A stretch of 41,321 nt of DNA from Desulfobacteraceae bacterium (GTDB lineage Bacteria; Desulfobacterota; Desulfobacteria; Desulfobacterales; Desulfosalsimonadaceae): the NCBI GenBank assembly GCA_011390465.1, contig JAABSH010000034.1, forward strand, positions 1-41,321, written 5' to 3'. The translations under genes and the position numbers were made by a program. Positions 7,276 through 16,147 of this stretch are shown piece by piece. Under the pieces are notes generated by a model. It was not told where the DNA came from and made no database searches. It saw nothing but the letters and a program-made list of their open reading frames with translations. How positions within the stretch are numbered: position 1 is the first letter of the stretch; the number at the start of each line of letters is the position of its first letter.

Positions 7276-9419
7276 TGACCGATTACCGAAAGAAAAAATA
7301 CCATCGCCGCCGGCCCTCAGTTTCCAAAAAATCCGGGCCGGTTCACCGCCTGAAACCCGGGTCAGACGCCAAGTTAAAACGCATTTTTGCGGACATCGGG
7401 GTGCCCGAAGAAAAACCCTTCACACCGGATCCGTTTCAGGTGCAGTCTCTGGAAGCTATTAAAAAAGGCGACTGCCTGGTCACGGTGCCCACCGGCGCCG
7501 GAAAAACCTGGATCGCGGAACAGGCCATTGCCCGAACGGTGGAGGGCGGCGGCAAAGCCTGGTATGCATCGCCGTTAAAAGCACTGACCAATGCCAAGTT
7601 TTCCGAATTTGCCCATCTTTTCGGCGCGGAAAACGTGGGCATTCTCACCGGGGACCGCAAGGAAAACATGGATGCGCCGATCATTGTGGGCACCACGGAA
7701 ATTCTGAGAAATCAGCTCTATGATGCCATGCACCGGGGCCAGGACCTGAACACGGATTTTGTCATTCTGGATGAGGCCCATTTTTTGGGGGATGAAGAAC
7801 GGGGCGTGGTATGGGAAGAGACCATGATTTATCTTCCCCGGCGCATTCCCCTGCTGCTTCTGTCCGCCACCATCGGAAACGCCCATCAGATCGCCGGATG
7901 GCTGGAATCCATCCGGAATAATACGTGCACCGTGATCAAGGAAACCGAGCGGCCGGTGCCCCTGTATCCCCTGTTTCTCCATCCTTCCGGCACCCTGTTT
8001 CCCTTTCTGACGGAAAATAAAACACCGGGGGCCAAAAAACGGCTTTACAAAAAAGTCCAGAAATTTGCCGCTGTCAAACATTCCTCGGGCATGATGCGCT
8101 CCCGGCAGCTGCCACCCATGGGAGACATCTTAAACATTCTGTTAACCTACCGGCTCCTGCCGTCTATTTTTTTCCTGAAATCCCGGGCCGACTGTGATCA
8201 TGCCCTGGTGCTGGCGGCCATGTGCCCCCGGGAGGAAAATCCGGAACGGCGGGAGCAGCGCTTTCGCCGGATTGATGAACTGATTGAAGCGGTTCCCCAT
8301 GTGGCGGACCACAAGCAGATGCACTATCTCCGGGAGCATGCGGTGGGGGCCCATCACAGCGGCCAGCTGCCGGTCTGGAAACTGGTGATTGAAACCCTGA
8401 TGACCGAAGGCCTGCTGGATGCGGTGTTTGCCACCTCCACGGTGGCCGCAGGCGTCAATTTTCCGGCCCGGACCATTTTGTTTCTCAACTCCGACCGGTT
8501 CAACGGCCGGGATTTCATGCCGCTCACGGCCACGGAATTTCACCAGATGACCGGCCGGGCCGGCCGGCGGGGCATGGACAACATTGGTTTCTGCGCGGTA
8601 ATTCCGGGCCGGTTCATGGATCTGCGCCTGGTGGAAGCCCTTTTTAACGCACCCCCCACGGATGTTTTCAGCCAGATCAAGATCAATTTTTCCATGACCC
8701 TTAATCTCCTGCTGTCCCATTCCCCGGACCAGGTGAAAGAACTGCTGAAAAAATCCTTTGCCGCTTTTCAGCTCGCCTCCGGAGGGCCGGCAAAAATTGC
8801 CAGCCCGGCCAATGCCCCAAACAGTACCCCAGACGCGACAATTTTGTGGCAGGATTTTCTCCATCATCTTGACTTTTTAAAAGAAAAAGAATACGTTACC
8901 GACGACGGCACATTGACCGGGGACGGTGAATGGACTTCCCAGCTTCGAATTGATCATCCCCTGATGGTGGCCGAAGGATTCCGGAAAAACCTGTTCCCCC
9001 GATCCAACCCGGCCTATCTTGCAGCCATCATGGCGGCGTTTGTCAATGAACGGGAATTTGACGATGACACCACAGACACCACCCTGGTGCCCAAAACATT
9101 GTACAAAACCTTTATAAAAATTGACCAGGGCCTGAAACCCTTTGCCAGGGAACTCGTTGAAAACGAATTCGCCGCGCCGATTCTTTATTTCCTGCCGGCC
9201 GTGACCCTGTATCTGTGGGCCCGGGGCGCGTCCTGGGAAGAAGTGGTTAAAATTTCCAGAATGCCGGAAGGAAATCTGGCCATGCTGATTTTCAGAACCG
9301 CGGACAACCTCCGGCACATCCGCAATATCAGCCAGGTATTTCCTGATGCCGCGGAAACCTCAGCCCGGGCCATTGACCTGATTTTACGGGACCCGGTGGT
9401 GTCAACCTATGAAATCTAA
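7275..9419 (+). CDS. Ski2-like superfamily 2 helicase (DEAD/DEAH box)
   Basis: The 714-residue protein shows the SF2 motifs in order: a Q-like FTPDPFQ (49-55), motif I VPTGAGKTW (71-79), motif Ia ASPLKAL, motif Ib GTTEILRN, motif II DEAH (166-169), motif III LSATI (196-200), AHHSGQLP, then ATSTVAAGVNFPART and motif VI HQMTGRAGRRGMDN. VNFPA plus TGRAGRRG is typical of the Ski2/Mtr4/Hel308 group. Ski2-type bacterial helicases unwind RNA or repair DNA. The very basic N-terminus (KKKYHRRRP) suits nucleic-acid binding. It overlaps the CooC-like stop and is followed after 9 bp by the cardiolipin synthase gene. Whether it acts on RNA or DNA cannot be told from the sequence. Confidence 0.88.
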   Translation: MTDYRKKKYHRRRPSVSKKSGPVHRLKPGSDAKLKRIFADIGVPEEKPFTPDPFQVQSLEAIKKGDCLVTVPTGAGKTWIAEQAIARTVEGGGKAWYASPLKALTNAKFSEFAHLFGAENVGILTGDRKENMDAPIIVGTTEILRNQLYDAMHRGQDLNTDFVILDEAHFLGDEERGVVWEETMIYLPRRIPLLLLSATIGNAHQIAGWLESIRNNTCTVIKETERPVPLYPLFLHPSGTLFPFLTENKTPGAKKRLYKKVQKFAAVKHSSGMMRSRQLPPMGDILNILLTYRLLPSIFFLKSRADCDHALVLAAMCPREENPERREQRFRRIDELIEAVPHVADHKQMHYLREHAVGAHHSGQLPVWKLVIETLMTEGLLDAVFATSTVAAGVNFPARTILFLNSDRFNGRDFMPLTATEFHQMTGRAGRRGMDNIGFCAVIPGRFMDLRLVEALFNAPPTDVFSQIKINFSMTLNLLLSHSPDQVKELLKKSFAAFQLASGGPAKIASPANAPNSTPDATILWQDFLHHLDFLKEKEYVTDDGTLTGDGEWTSQLRIDHPLMVAEGFRKNLFPRSNPAYLAAIMAAFVNEREFDDDTTDTTLVPKTLYKTFIKIDQGLKPFARELVENEFAAPILYFLPAVTLYLWARGASWEEVVKISRMPEGNLAMLIFRTADNLRHIRNISQVFPDAAETSARAIDLILRDPVVSTYEI

Positions 9420-9428
9420 AAGGGTTCG

Positions 9429-10868
9429 ATGGAAATCTTAAACTGGGCGTCTGTTTCTCTCAGTATTTTCCTGTCCCTGACCACCGCAGGGCACGCGCTC
9501 CTGCATCAGCGAATTCCCTCCTCCGCCCTGGGGTGGGTGGCGGTGTGTCTGGTATTTCCCCTGGCCGGACCGCTTCTTTACTTTCTGTTCGGCATCAACC
9601 GGGTTCAGACCCGGGCACGCAAGCTGGAAGACAAGCGACAGGCCGCCAAAACCGCTTTTCGTGAAAGCAAAGACGTGAACCGTCTGGCAGCCGTATCCTG
9701 TACCGGCCTGAACCTGCCCCGCTCCTATGTGCAGGTGGCCAGAATCTCGGACACCATCAGCAAATTCCCCATGGTCGCGGGCAACCACATCAGCCCCCTG
9801 CACAACGGCGAAGCCGCATATCCGGCCATGCTGCATGCCATTGAAAACGCCACCCGCAGCATTTATCTCATTACCTATATTTTCGACACCGGCGGCACCG
9901 GCACAAAATTCATCAATGCCCTGGGACAGGCCGCGGCCCGGGGGGTGGATGTCCGGGTCATCATCGACGGGTTTGGCGAATTCTATTCCCTGCCCCGGGC
10001 CGGCAGTGCCCTTAAAAAACAGGGCGTGAAAGTGGCCCGGTTTCTGCCGCCCCGGCTGCTGCTGCCGCCGATTCACATCAATCTGCGCAATCACCGGAAA
10101 ATTCTGGTGGCGGACGGACAGATTGGATTTACCGGCGGCATGAATATCGGGGACCGGCACCTGGCGGACAACACAGCCAATCCTTCCAGAGCCGTTGACA
10201 TGCATTTTCAGCTCGCCGGACCCGTGGTGATGCAACTCGAACAGACATTTATTGAAGACTGGAGTTTCTGCACCGGAAAACCGCTGGCCCCCACCCGGTC
10301 GCTGCCGGTAAAGGCCGGCGCCGCGGTCTGCCGGGTCATCAGCGACGGGCCGGACGAAAACATGAACAACCTGGCCACGGTTCTCATCGGGGCCATCTCC
10401 ACGGCCCGGGAACGGATTCTGATCATGACCCCCTATTTTCTGCCGTCGCCGGAAATGATTTCCGCCCTTCAGACGGCGGCCCTGAGAGGCGTGCGGGTCA
10501 GTGTGGTGCTTCCGGTCAAAAACAACCTGCCCTATATCAAATGGGCCGGCACCAATATGCTTCCGGAGCTTTTGTTCCGGGGGGTGCGCATTTTTTATCA
10601 GCCACCGCCCTTTGTCCACACCAAACTTTTTGTCATGGATGAGCAATATGCGCAGATCGGTTCCGCCAACCTGGATCCCCGGAGCCTGCGCCTGAATTTT
10701 GAGCTGACCGTGGAAGTCTATGACCGGAAAATAACCGAACACCTTGCGGCACATATTGAAACGCAGATCCGGCGGTCAACGGAAATATCCCTTGACTCCA
10801 TCTTAAACCGGCCGTTTATTTTAAAACTGCGGGATGCGCTGGTGTGGCTTTTTTCGGCCTACCTGTAG
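9429..10868 (+). CDS. cls: Cardiolipin synthase (phospholipase D family)
   Basis: The 479-residue protein has two N-terminal membrane spans (about 8-22 and 33-54) and two HKD phospholipase-D motifs. The first has His222, Lys224 and Asp229 in NHRKILVADGQIGFTGG. The second has His397, Lys399 and Asp404 in HTKLFVMDEQYAQIGSANLD. This matches bacterial Cls, which joins two phosphatidylglycerols, or PG and PE, into cardiolipin at the inner membrane. Length is normal. AAAGGG precedes the ATG weakly. Its TAG stop abuts the TAA stop of the convergent PHP gene with no base between, so no room remains for a separate terminator. Confidence 0.93.
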   Translation: MEILNWASVSLSIFLSLTTAGHALLHQRIPSSALGWVAVCLVFPLAGPLLYFLFGINRVQTRARKLEDKRQAAKTAFRESKDVNRLAAVSCTGLNLPRSYVQVARISDTISKFPMVAGNHISPLHNGEAAYPAMLHAIENATRSIYLITYIFDTGGTGTKFINALGQAAARGVDVRVIIDGFGEFYSLPRAGSALKKQGVKVARFLPPRLLLPPIHINLRNHRKILVADGQIGFTGGMNIGDRHLADNTANPSRAVDMHFQLAGPVVMQLEQTFIEDWSFCTGKPLAPTRSLPVKAGAAVCRVISDGPDENMNNLATVLIGAISTARERILIMTPYFLPSPEMISALQTAALRGVRVSVVLPVKNNLPYIKWAGTNMLPELLFRGVRIFYQPPPFVHTKLFVMDEQYAQIGSANLDPRSLRLNFELTVEVYDRKITEHLAAHIETQIRRSTEISLDSILNRPFILKLRDALVWLFSAYL

Positions 10869-11768
10869 TTACCCCTGGCGGCGAAACCGGCCGTTTAAGC
10901 GCCGCTGCACCGAATCTTTGACCTGCCGGGATTTGGAATGAATCACCGAATAACTGTACCGGACATTTTTTTCCATGGCATTGGGGGAATTTTTAATGCT
11001 GCTGCGAATTTTATAGCTGTTGCTGGTGACTTTCTGGAACAAATGTGTTTCTTTGCCCATCACATGGGTTTTGCCCTGTTTTACCGCATCCAGAAAGTCG
11101 TGCCGATTCATGGAAGGGGCATCCGCGACGGTCACGGCTCGGCCCATCTGAAACAGATTATGGCCGTCACTGCCGCCGGTCATGGCTTTTCCCAGGTTAA
11201 AACCGAGCACCGTGCTCTGAAGATTCCACTTTTTCATGTTGCCGGCATTGATCACCTCAACACCGTCTGCCATATCCATGAGACGGGCCTGCTGGTCTTT
11301 TGAAAAAAACGCGTTGCAGATGCCGGTATAAACGCCGCAATACGGGTGGGGAAAAATAATAAGATTGTGGTATTCTCTGGCGCGGGCGAGTATTTCCGCC
11401 ATTTTAAGAGAGATTGAACTCATGACATCCCTGCCCAGAAACGGCTGAATGTCTTTTTCATAAAACCGCACCAGGGTCTGGATATCATAAAAATAAACCA
11501 GAAGGTGGGCCCCTTCCCGGGATGTCACCTCTATGCCGGGAAAGGTCAGTAAATCCTTGAACCCCTCCAGCCGCAGCGCGCCTTTAATGGTGTTATGGTC
11601 GGTCATGGCGATGCCGATGCCGAAATCCGCCGCCCGCCGGGCAATGCTCCGCACGTAATTCAGCCCGTCGGAATACCGGGAATGAAAATGCATGTCCACC
11701 ACCGTATGCTGGCGGGTCAGGGCGGGAAGATCCGGTTTTTCAAATTCCACGCGATGGGTCTGTTTCAT
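10869..11768 (-). CDS. PHP-domain phosphoesterase
   Basis: The 299-residue protein carries the polymerase-and-histidinol-phosphatase metal sites: DMHFHSRYSDG (His27, His29, Asp34), TDHNT (56-60), FPGIEV (Glu80), FPHPY (His141) and GGSDGHN near 218. These bind two or three Mn/Zn/Fe ions for phosphoester hydrolysis, as in YciV/RNase AM (5'-3' exonuclease), histidinol phosphatase and related enzymes. The PHP part is short and is followed by a basic, Ser-rich tail (residues 255-299, ending RRLNGRFRRQG) that I do not recognise and that could bind nucleic acid. It has its own predicted promoter just upstream, below the etfA terminator. The substrate is unknown. Confidence 0.85.
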   Translation of the reverse strand: MKQTHRVEFEKPDLPALTRQHTVVDMHFHSRYSDGLNYVRSIARRAADFGIGIAMTDHNTIKGALRLEGFKDLLTFPGIEVTSREGAHLLVYFYDIQTLVRFYEKDIQPFLGRDVMSSISLKMAEILARAREYHNLIIFPHPYCGVYTGICNAFFSKDQQARLMDMADGVEVINAGNMKKWNLQSTVLGFNLGKAMTGGSDGHNLFQMGRAVTVADAPSMNRHDFLDAVKQGKTHVMGKETHLFQKVTSNSYKIRSSIKNSPNAMEKNVRYSYSVIHSKSRQVKDSVQRRLNGRFRRQG

Positions 11769-11808
11769 TTATGCCTCTGTATTTTTCAACTCCTGCAATG
11801 ATACCTTC

Positions 11809-11836
11809 ATCATAATACATATTATCAGGAAATCAA
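11809..11836 (-). promoter_or_regulatory. Predicted promoter for the PHP gene
   Basis: On the minus strand TTGATT (11836-11831), a 16-base spacer and TATGAT (11814-11809) lie about 40 bases before the PHP start codon, which has AGAGG at normal spacing. It lies downstream of the etfA terminator, so the PHP gene would be transcribed independently. Confidence 0.4.
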
Positions 11837-11874
11837 GAAAAGCCGGTTGGACTGCACGGTAAAGCGCAGACAAA

Positions 11875-11908
11875 AAAACCCCGGTGCGCGCAAAGTCACC
11901 GGGGTTTT
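11875..11908 (-). terminator. Rho-independent terminator of the emo-etfBA operon
   Basis: A perfect 12-bp stem (AAAACCCCGGTG pairing with CACCGGGGTTTT) with a 10-base loop is followed on the minus strand by a run of seven T (11878-11872). It starts 29 bases after the etfA stop and reads in the right direction. Confidence 0.9.
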
Positions 11909-11936
11909 GGGGTTCAACAGGGATGTAATTTAAAAA

Positions 11937-12902
11937 CTACAGATTTTCAATGGCTTCCGTCAGTTCGGGAATGAACTCAAGGATGTCGGCTTCAATCCCC
12001 ACATCCGCCACCTGGAAAATCGGGGCTTTGGCATTTTTGTTCACGGCAACAATAAAAGGATTTCCCTTGATGCCGCCCAGATGCTGGAAGGAACCGGAAA
12101 TCCCCATGGCCAGGTACACCTTGGGTTTGACGGTCTGTCCGGATGTCCCTACCTGGCGGGATTTTTCCAGCCATTTGGCATCCACAATGGGCCTGGAACA
12201 GGCAACATCCGCGCCCATGGCTTCGGCCAGATCAAAGGCAATTTCAAGATTGTCTTCATCTTCAATACCGCGGCCCACGGAAACCAGCACTTCGGATTTG
12301 GTGATATCCACATCACCGGCTTCGGCTGCAACCACTTCAACAAATGTCCGTTTGGCGCTCAGATCACCGGCATCACCGGATTTGTCCGTCACGTCGCCGC
12401 CGGCCTTGGAATCATCATACTGGAAAATACCCGGCCGAATGTTCAATACGGCACCGGTGGCAGTATCACAACTCACATGGGTGCTGACCTGACCGGAAAA
12501 TTCCTGACGCACCACTTTCAGGGTAGCGCCGTCCATGCCGTCGAAACCGACGATGTCGGCAACAAAAGCGGAATCCATTTTAATGGACAGCCCAGGCCCT
12601 AAGTCCATGCCGAATGTATCATGGGGCAGCAGCACAATGCTGTCCGCCGGCAGAATATTGACCAGTGCTTTACGCACCACTTCAGCATTGGGATACGCCA
12701 GTGCGGCATTGTCAATTTTCCATACGGCATTATAAACCCCTGCCATTTCACCGCAGATTTTATCAAGGTCCGCCCCTGTGCCGGTAACAACAGCGGTCAC
12801 CGGAGCATCCGGCGCAATTTTCTTTGCTGCCACGAACAGTTCCAAGGCGGAATCATCGGCAACACCATCAGCATGTTTGATATATGCAAAAACGTCGGCC
12901 AT
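11937..12902 (-). CDS. etfA: Electron transfer flavoprotein alpha subunit
   Basis: The 321-residue protein has the C-terminal FAD-binding signature of ETF-alpha: QVGTSGQTVKPKVYLAMG followed by ISGSFQHLGGIK and ADVGIEADILEFIPEL. The N-terminal half is the usual ETF alpha/beta domain. With EtfB it forms a soluble heterodimer that takes electrons from acyl-CoA dehydrogenases. Its ATG overlaps the etfB stop by one base (TAATG), and a strong terminator follows, so it ends the operon. It lacks the N-terminal ferredoxin extension seen in some bifurcating ETFs. With the adjacent membrane oxidoreductase this supports a non-bifurcating role in beta-oxidation. Confidence 0.96.
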   Translation of the reverse strand: MADVFAYIKHADGVADDSALELFVAAKKIAPDAPVTAVVTGTGADLDKICGEMAGVYNAVWKIDNAALAYPNAEVVRKALVNILPADSIVLLPHDTFGMDLGPGLSIKMDSAFVADIVGFDGMDGATLKVVRQEFSGQVSTHVSCDTATGAVLNIRPGIFQYDDSKAGGDVTDKSGDAGDLSAKRTFVEVVAAEAGDVDITKSEVLVSVGRGIEDEDNLEIAFDLAEAMGADVACSRPIVDAKWLEKSRQVGTSGQTVKPKVYLAMGISGSFQHLGGIKGNPFIVAVNKNAKAPIFQVADVGIEADILEFIPELTEAIENL

Positions 12903-13690
12903 TATTTTAACCCTCCCTTGGCTTTTAAGTAATCAATGAGTTTTGCGATGATTTCCTCTGTGCTGCCTTCAAGCATTTCAGCGCCGTCACCCATATCCGG
13001 CACAAAGTAATCAACCCGTTTCACCTTTGCCGCGCCTTCACCCACAGCGCCGGCATCCAGACCGAGATCTGATGCGCTGAGCTCCGGGATTTCAACGGAC
13101 GCGACTTTCCGGATACCACGAATACCCACATAACGGGGCTCATTGATACCGGTCTGAATGGACAGAACACAGGGAAGTTCAATTTCATTAATTTCCTGGT
13201 TGCCGCCTTCAATTTCACGGCCCACTTTCATCTTGCCTTCAGCGGGCTCAATCATGTTTACCAGCGATGCATAGGGATAATCCAACATGGCTGCCAGCAT
13301 GCCGCCCACCTGGGCCGCACCTTCATCCGCCTGGGCACCGGTCATGATCAGGTCGTATTTGCCTTTTTCCACGGCCGCCTTCAGAATGGTTGCAATGCCT
13401 TTGCCGTCAGATCCCTCAAAGGCATCATCGGTCAGCAGCAACCCGTTGTTGGCACCCATGGCCATTTCACGGCGCAGTACTTCTTCAGATTCATCATCGC
13501 CTACGGTTACGACGGTTACGGAACCGCCGACCTTGTCCACGATCTGAATCGCTTCTTCCACCGCATAGTTGTCCCACTCATTTACCGAGTAAACCAGATC
13601 ATCACGCTCGATGTCATTGCCATCGCTGTTGATTTCGATCTCGTTTTCCGAGGTATCTGGAACACGCTTCACACACACTAAAATTTCCAT
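12902..13690 (-). CDS. etfB: Electron transfer flavoprotein beta subunit
   Basis: MEILVCVKRVPDT, VVTVGDDESEEVLRREMAMGA and MTGAQADEGAAQVGGMLA are characteristic of ETF-beta. The frame can be extended four codons to a TTG at 13702. The ATG at 13690 is preferred because GGAGGA (13700-13695) is an ideal ribosome site four bases before it and would otherwise be coding. The product is then 262 residues. It pairs with EtfA to carry two electrons from acyl-CoA dehydrogenase to the membrane oxidoreductase encoded just upstream (94-bp gap). Confidence 0.96.
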   Translation of the reverse strand: MEILVCVKRVPDTSENEIEINSDGNDIERDDLVYSVNEWDNYAVEEAIQIVDKVGGSVTVVTVGDDESEEVLRREMAMGANNGLLLTDDAFEGSDGKGIATILKAAVEKGKYDLIMTGAQADEGAAQVGGMLAAMLDYPYASLVNMIEPAEGKMKVGREIEGGNQEINEIELPCVLSIQTGINEPRYVGIRGIRKVASVEIPELSASDLGLDAGAVGEGAAKVKRVDYFVPDMGDGAEMLEGSTEEIIAKLIDYLKAKGGLK

Positions 13691-13784
13691 ATCGTCCTCC
13701 AACCCTATCTGTTATTATAAAATTTCCAGACGTTTATTCGCCCATCAAATAAATACGCCTGCCAATACCACAAGCTATAAACCG

Positions 13785-15860
13785 CTAATTATCAATGTGG
13801 GCGGCAATCAGCTCACCCAGATCAATGGCTTCCATTTTTCCTTCAAGACCCGCCACCTTGATGGCATCTTCCATGTTTACCAGACAGAACGGACAGGCCG
13901 TAACAATCACGTTGGCCCCGGCTTTCTGTGCGTGTTTCACACGGACAACGCCCATTCTTTCCTCTTCTTCCGGTTCATAGAAAAGCATCAGCCCGCCGCC
14001 GCTGCAGCAGAAGGAACGGTCCCGGCTTTTGTGCATTTCCACCCGGCGGATGCCCGGAATGGCATCAATGGCGTCACGGGGCGGATCATACAACCCGTTG
14101 TGACGGCCAAGATAGCAGGGATCATGATAAGTATAAATCTTGCCTGCCTCTTCTTCCGTCACCCCTTTGAGTTTCAGTTTGCCCGAAGCCACGGCTTTGG
14201 TGACGACTTCACTGATATGCTCCACCGGCGGGATATCGGTATATTCATTTTTCAGTGAATTATAGGCATGGGGATCCGCGGTGACAATCTTCTTGACCCC
14301 GGATTTCTGAATGGCGCTGATATTGTGCGCTTTCAGGGACTGGTAAAGCATTTCCTCCCCAAACCGCTTGACTTCATTTCCGGAATCTTTTTCCTCTTTC
14401 CCCAAAATACCGAAATCTTCGCCCACCGCGCACAGGATTTTGGAAGTGGCCCGGGCCACATTCTGCATTCTTTCATCAAAAGAGCTGATGGAATCCACAA
14501 AATAAAGGGTTTGCGCTTCAGTCTTCTTGTCCAGGATTTTAACTTCACAACCTTCCAGCTCTTTGGTCCAGTCAGCGCGTTTTTTCTCCATTTTGCCATA
14601 GGGATTTCCCCGTTTTTCCAAAGAAGACAAGGGTTTCTGAAGGGACTGCGGCACATTGCCCTCATCCACCAGGCCCCGGCGCAGATCCACAATCTTATTG
14701 ATATATTCAATCCCCAGGGGGCATTCCTGTTCACAGGCCCCGCAGGTGGTGCAGGACCAGATTTCATCTTCCGAATAAATCCCGCCCTCTCCGACCAGAA
14801 GTTCCTGGGGCACAAAATTGCCCATAAGGGGAAAATGGGAAAACGCATAATCCCGCCCTTTGATGGAAATAAACCGGGGAGACAGGGGCCGCTTGACCGT
14901 ATTGGCGGGGCACTGATCCGCGCACCGGCCGCAGTCCGCACAGGTGTAAAAATCCAGAATATCCTTCCAGGTGAAATCAGAAAACTTTTTCACACCAAAG
15001 GTTTCCAGATCATCCAGTTCTTCATCCTTGACCCCGTAACGCACCGGCCGGACATTGCCCCGGTCCAGGCGCATGAAATAGACATTGAACAGGGACGTAA
15101 TAACATGAAAATGCTTGCCCAGCGGCAGAAAGCAGAGAAAAAAGAAAAACGTGAAATCATGCACATAGTAGGAAACAATGTGGTAGGTCTGAAGGCTTTC
15201 CGTGGAATTGTCCAGCAGCACATTTTTGAAAAACCAGGCCAGGGTGCCCGGGGCCAGAAAAGTGGCCTCGTGGCCGGCCTGTATTTCCGCCGCCACCAGG
15301 GCTGCTTCAAAAAGGCTTTCGGAAACCATCAGCGTTGCAATAATAAGGCAGACAAACACGGCCTCATTGGTGTGGTCATGACCATAGGATGCCGGGTAAT
15401 GATAGCGATCCGGCCGGAAAATCCCCCGCCGGACCGCAGCGATGATCACGGCAAAGAAAACCGCGGTGGCGGCATAGTCTTTGAAGAAATAATAAATATC
15501 TCCCAGGGTGCCGCCAAGGCCGGGCATGACAAAGCCCTCACTGATTCCTTTGATGACCAGTTCCGTGGAACGGACGGAAAGAATCAGAAAGCCGAAAAAA
15601 ATGATAATATGCAGAACACCGGCCATCATGTAACGCGGATGGCGGTATTGTCCCAGCCAGATTTTGAGTACGTTGAGGATGCGTTCCTTGGGTCGGTCAA
15701 ACCGGAAATCCGGATTGGCTTTAACCAGGGGGGCAATACGCTTGGCCATGATATAGGTAAACAGGCCCACACCCACCAGCGGCAGCAATACGGAAAAAAT
15801 CACTGTCGGGATAAAACCAAAAAGTTGAAACGACGCCGGAGAAATTAATACAGGTTCCAT
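13785..15860 (-). CDS. Membrane-bound ETF:menaquinone oxidoreductase-like HdrD/DUF224 Fe-S protein (EMO type)
   Basis: The 691-residue protein begins with about five to six membrane helices in a NarI-like cytochrome b-type region (residues 15-260). Two [4Fe-4S] motifs follow: CADCGRCADQCP (Cys307, 310, 313, 317) and CTTCGACEQECP (Cys370, 373, 376, 380). The C-terminal CCG-type region has HDPCYLGRHNGL, SFCCSGGG and ACPFCLVNME, as in HdrD/HdrB. Proteins of this layout beside etfBA in syntrophs and sulfate reducers are the EMO family, which pass electrons from reduced ETF through haem b and Fe-S clusters to menaquinone. Context (emo-etfB-etfA, acyl-CoA dehydrogenase and TetR next door) supports this. 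A TetR-type operator overlaps its predicted promoter. GGGAG and AAGGAAC precede the ATG. Confidence 0.9.
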   Translation of the reverse strand: MEPVLISPASFQLFGFIPTVIFSVLLPLVGVGLFTYIMAKRIAPLVKANPDFRFDRPKERILNVLKIWLGQYRHPRYMMAGVLHIIIFFGFLILSVRSTELVIKGISEGFVMPGLGGTLGDIYYFFKDYAATAVFFAVIIAAVRRGIFRPDRYHYPASYGHDHTNEAVFVCLIIATLMVSESLFEAALVAAEIQAGHEATFLAPGTLAWFFKNVLLDNSTESLQTYHIVSYYVHDFTFFFFLCFLPLGKHFHVITSLFNVYFMRLDRGNVRPVRYGVKDEELDDLETFGVKKFSDFTWKDILDFYTCADCGRCADQCPANTVKRPLSPRFISIKGRDYAFSHFPLMGNFVPQELLVGEGGIYSEDEIWSCTTCGACEQECPLGIEYINKIVDLRRGLVDEGNVPQSLQKPLSSLEKRGNPYGKMEKKRADWTKELEGCEVKILDKKTEAQTLYFVDSISSFDERMQNVARATSKILCAVGEDFGILGKEEKDSGNEVKRFGEEMLYQSLKAHNISAIQKSGVKKIVTADPHAYNSLKNEYTDIPPVEHISEVVTKAVASGKLKLKGVTEEEAGKIYTYHDPCYLGRHNGLYDPPRDAIDAIPGIRRVEMHKSRDRSFCCSGGGLMLFYEPEEEERMGVVRVKHAQKAGANVIVTACPFCLVNMEDAIKVAGLEGKMEAIDLGELIAAHIDN

Positions 15861-15966
15861 GCTTGTTCCTTTTCTCCCTTCATCATTAAATTAGAGATAA
15901 TTTGAATATCTTATATCATACAGACAAAATTAAAACCACAGGTCGTCTGCAACGTTTCCACTGACT

Positions 15967-15985
15967 ATGAATGAACATTCATTTT
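15967..15985. promoter_or_regulatory. TetR-type operator upstream of emo-etfBA
   Basis: ATGAATGAACATTCAT (15967-15982) is a perfect 16-bp palindrome. Read as 15968-15985 it matches 16 of 18 bases of the perfect 18-bp palindromes TGAATGAANNTTCATTCA found twice at the tetR promoter. It overlaps the predicted -10 and start point of the emo promoter, so binding would repress. Confidence 0.75.
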
Positions 15986-16010
15986 TAGTTGAAAAATAAA
16001 AACCAGTCAA
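15982..16010 (-). promoter_or_regulatory. Predicted promoter of the emo-etfBA operon
   Basis: On the minus strand TTGACT (16010-16005), a 17-base spacer and TAAAAA (15987-15982) place the start near 15975, in the middle of the operator palindrome. The leader would be about 115 bases. The -10 match is only moderate (4/6). Confidence 0.5.
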
Positions 16011-16085
16011 GGGAAAATTATTTTCACACAGGTTTCAAAATTCCCGCCGCAGACACGGATTTTGCCTTTTCCATTGTAAACAAAT

Positions 16086-16110
16086 CAGGGGGCTTCACTG
16101 AAGCCCCCTG
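16086..16110 (-). terminator. Hairpin terminator after the acyl-CoA dehydrogenase gene
   Basis: A 12-bp perfect inverted repeat (CAGGGGGCTTCA / TGAAGCCCCCTG) around one base lies 38 bases past the stop. On the minus strand it is followed by TGATTTGTTT, an interrupted T-rich tail, so it can terminate the tetR-acyl-CoA dehydrogenase transcript before the emo promoter. Confidence 0.7.
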
Positions 16111-16147
16111 AACATATACTCAGAAAAACATGTAACTTTTTTTCTTG

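Noticed and set aside
9438-10754. 438-residue minus-strand ORF
   Set aside because: It is antisense to the cardiolipin synthase gene with two HKD motifs.
14268-15848. 526-residue plus-strand ORF
   Set aside because: It is antisense to the EMO-type Fe-S protein, whose cluster motifs and helices are clear. The long antisense frame follows from GC-rich codon use.
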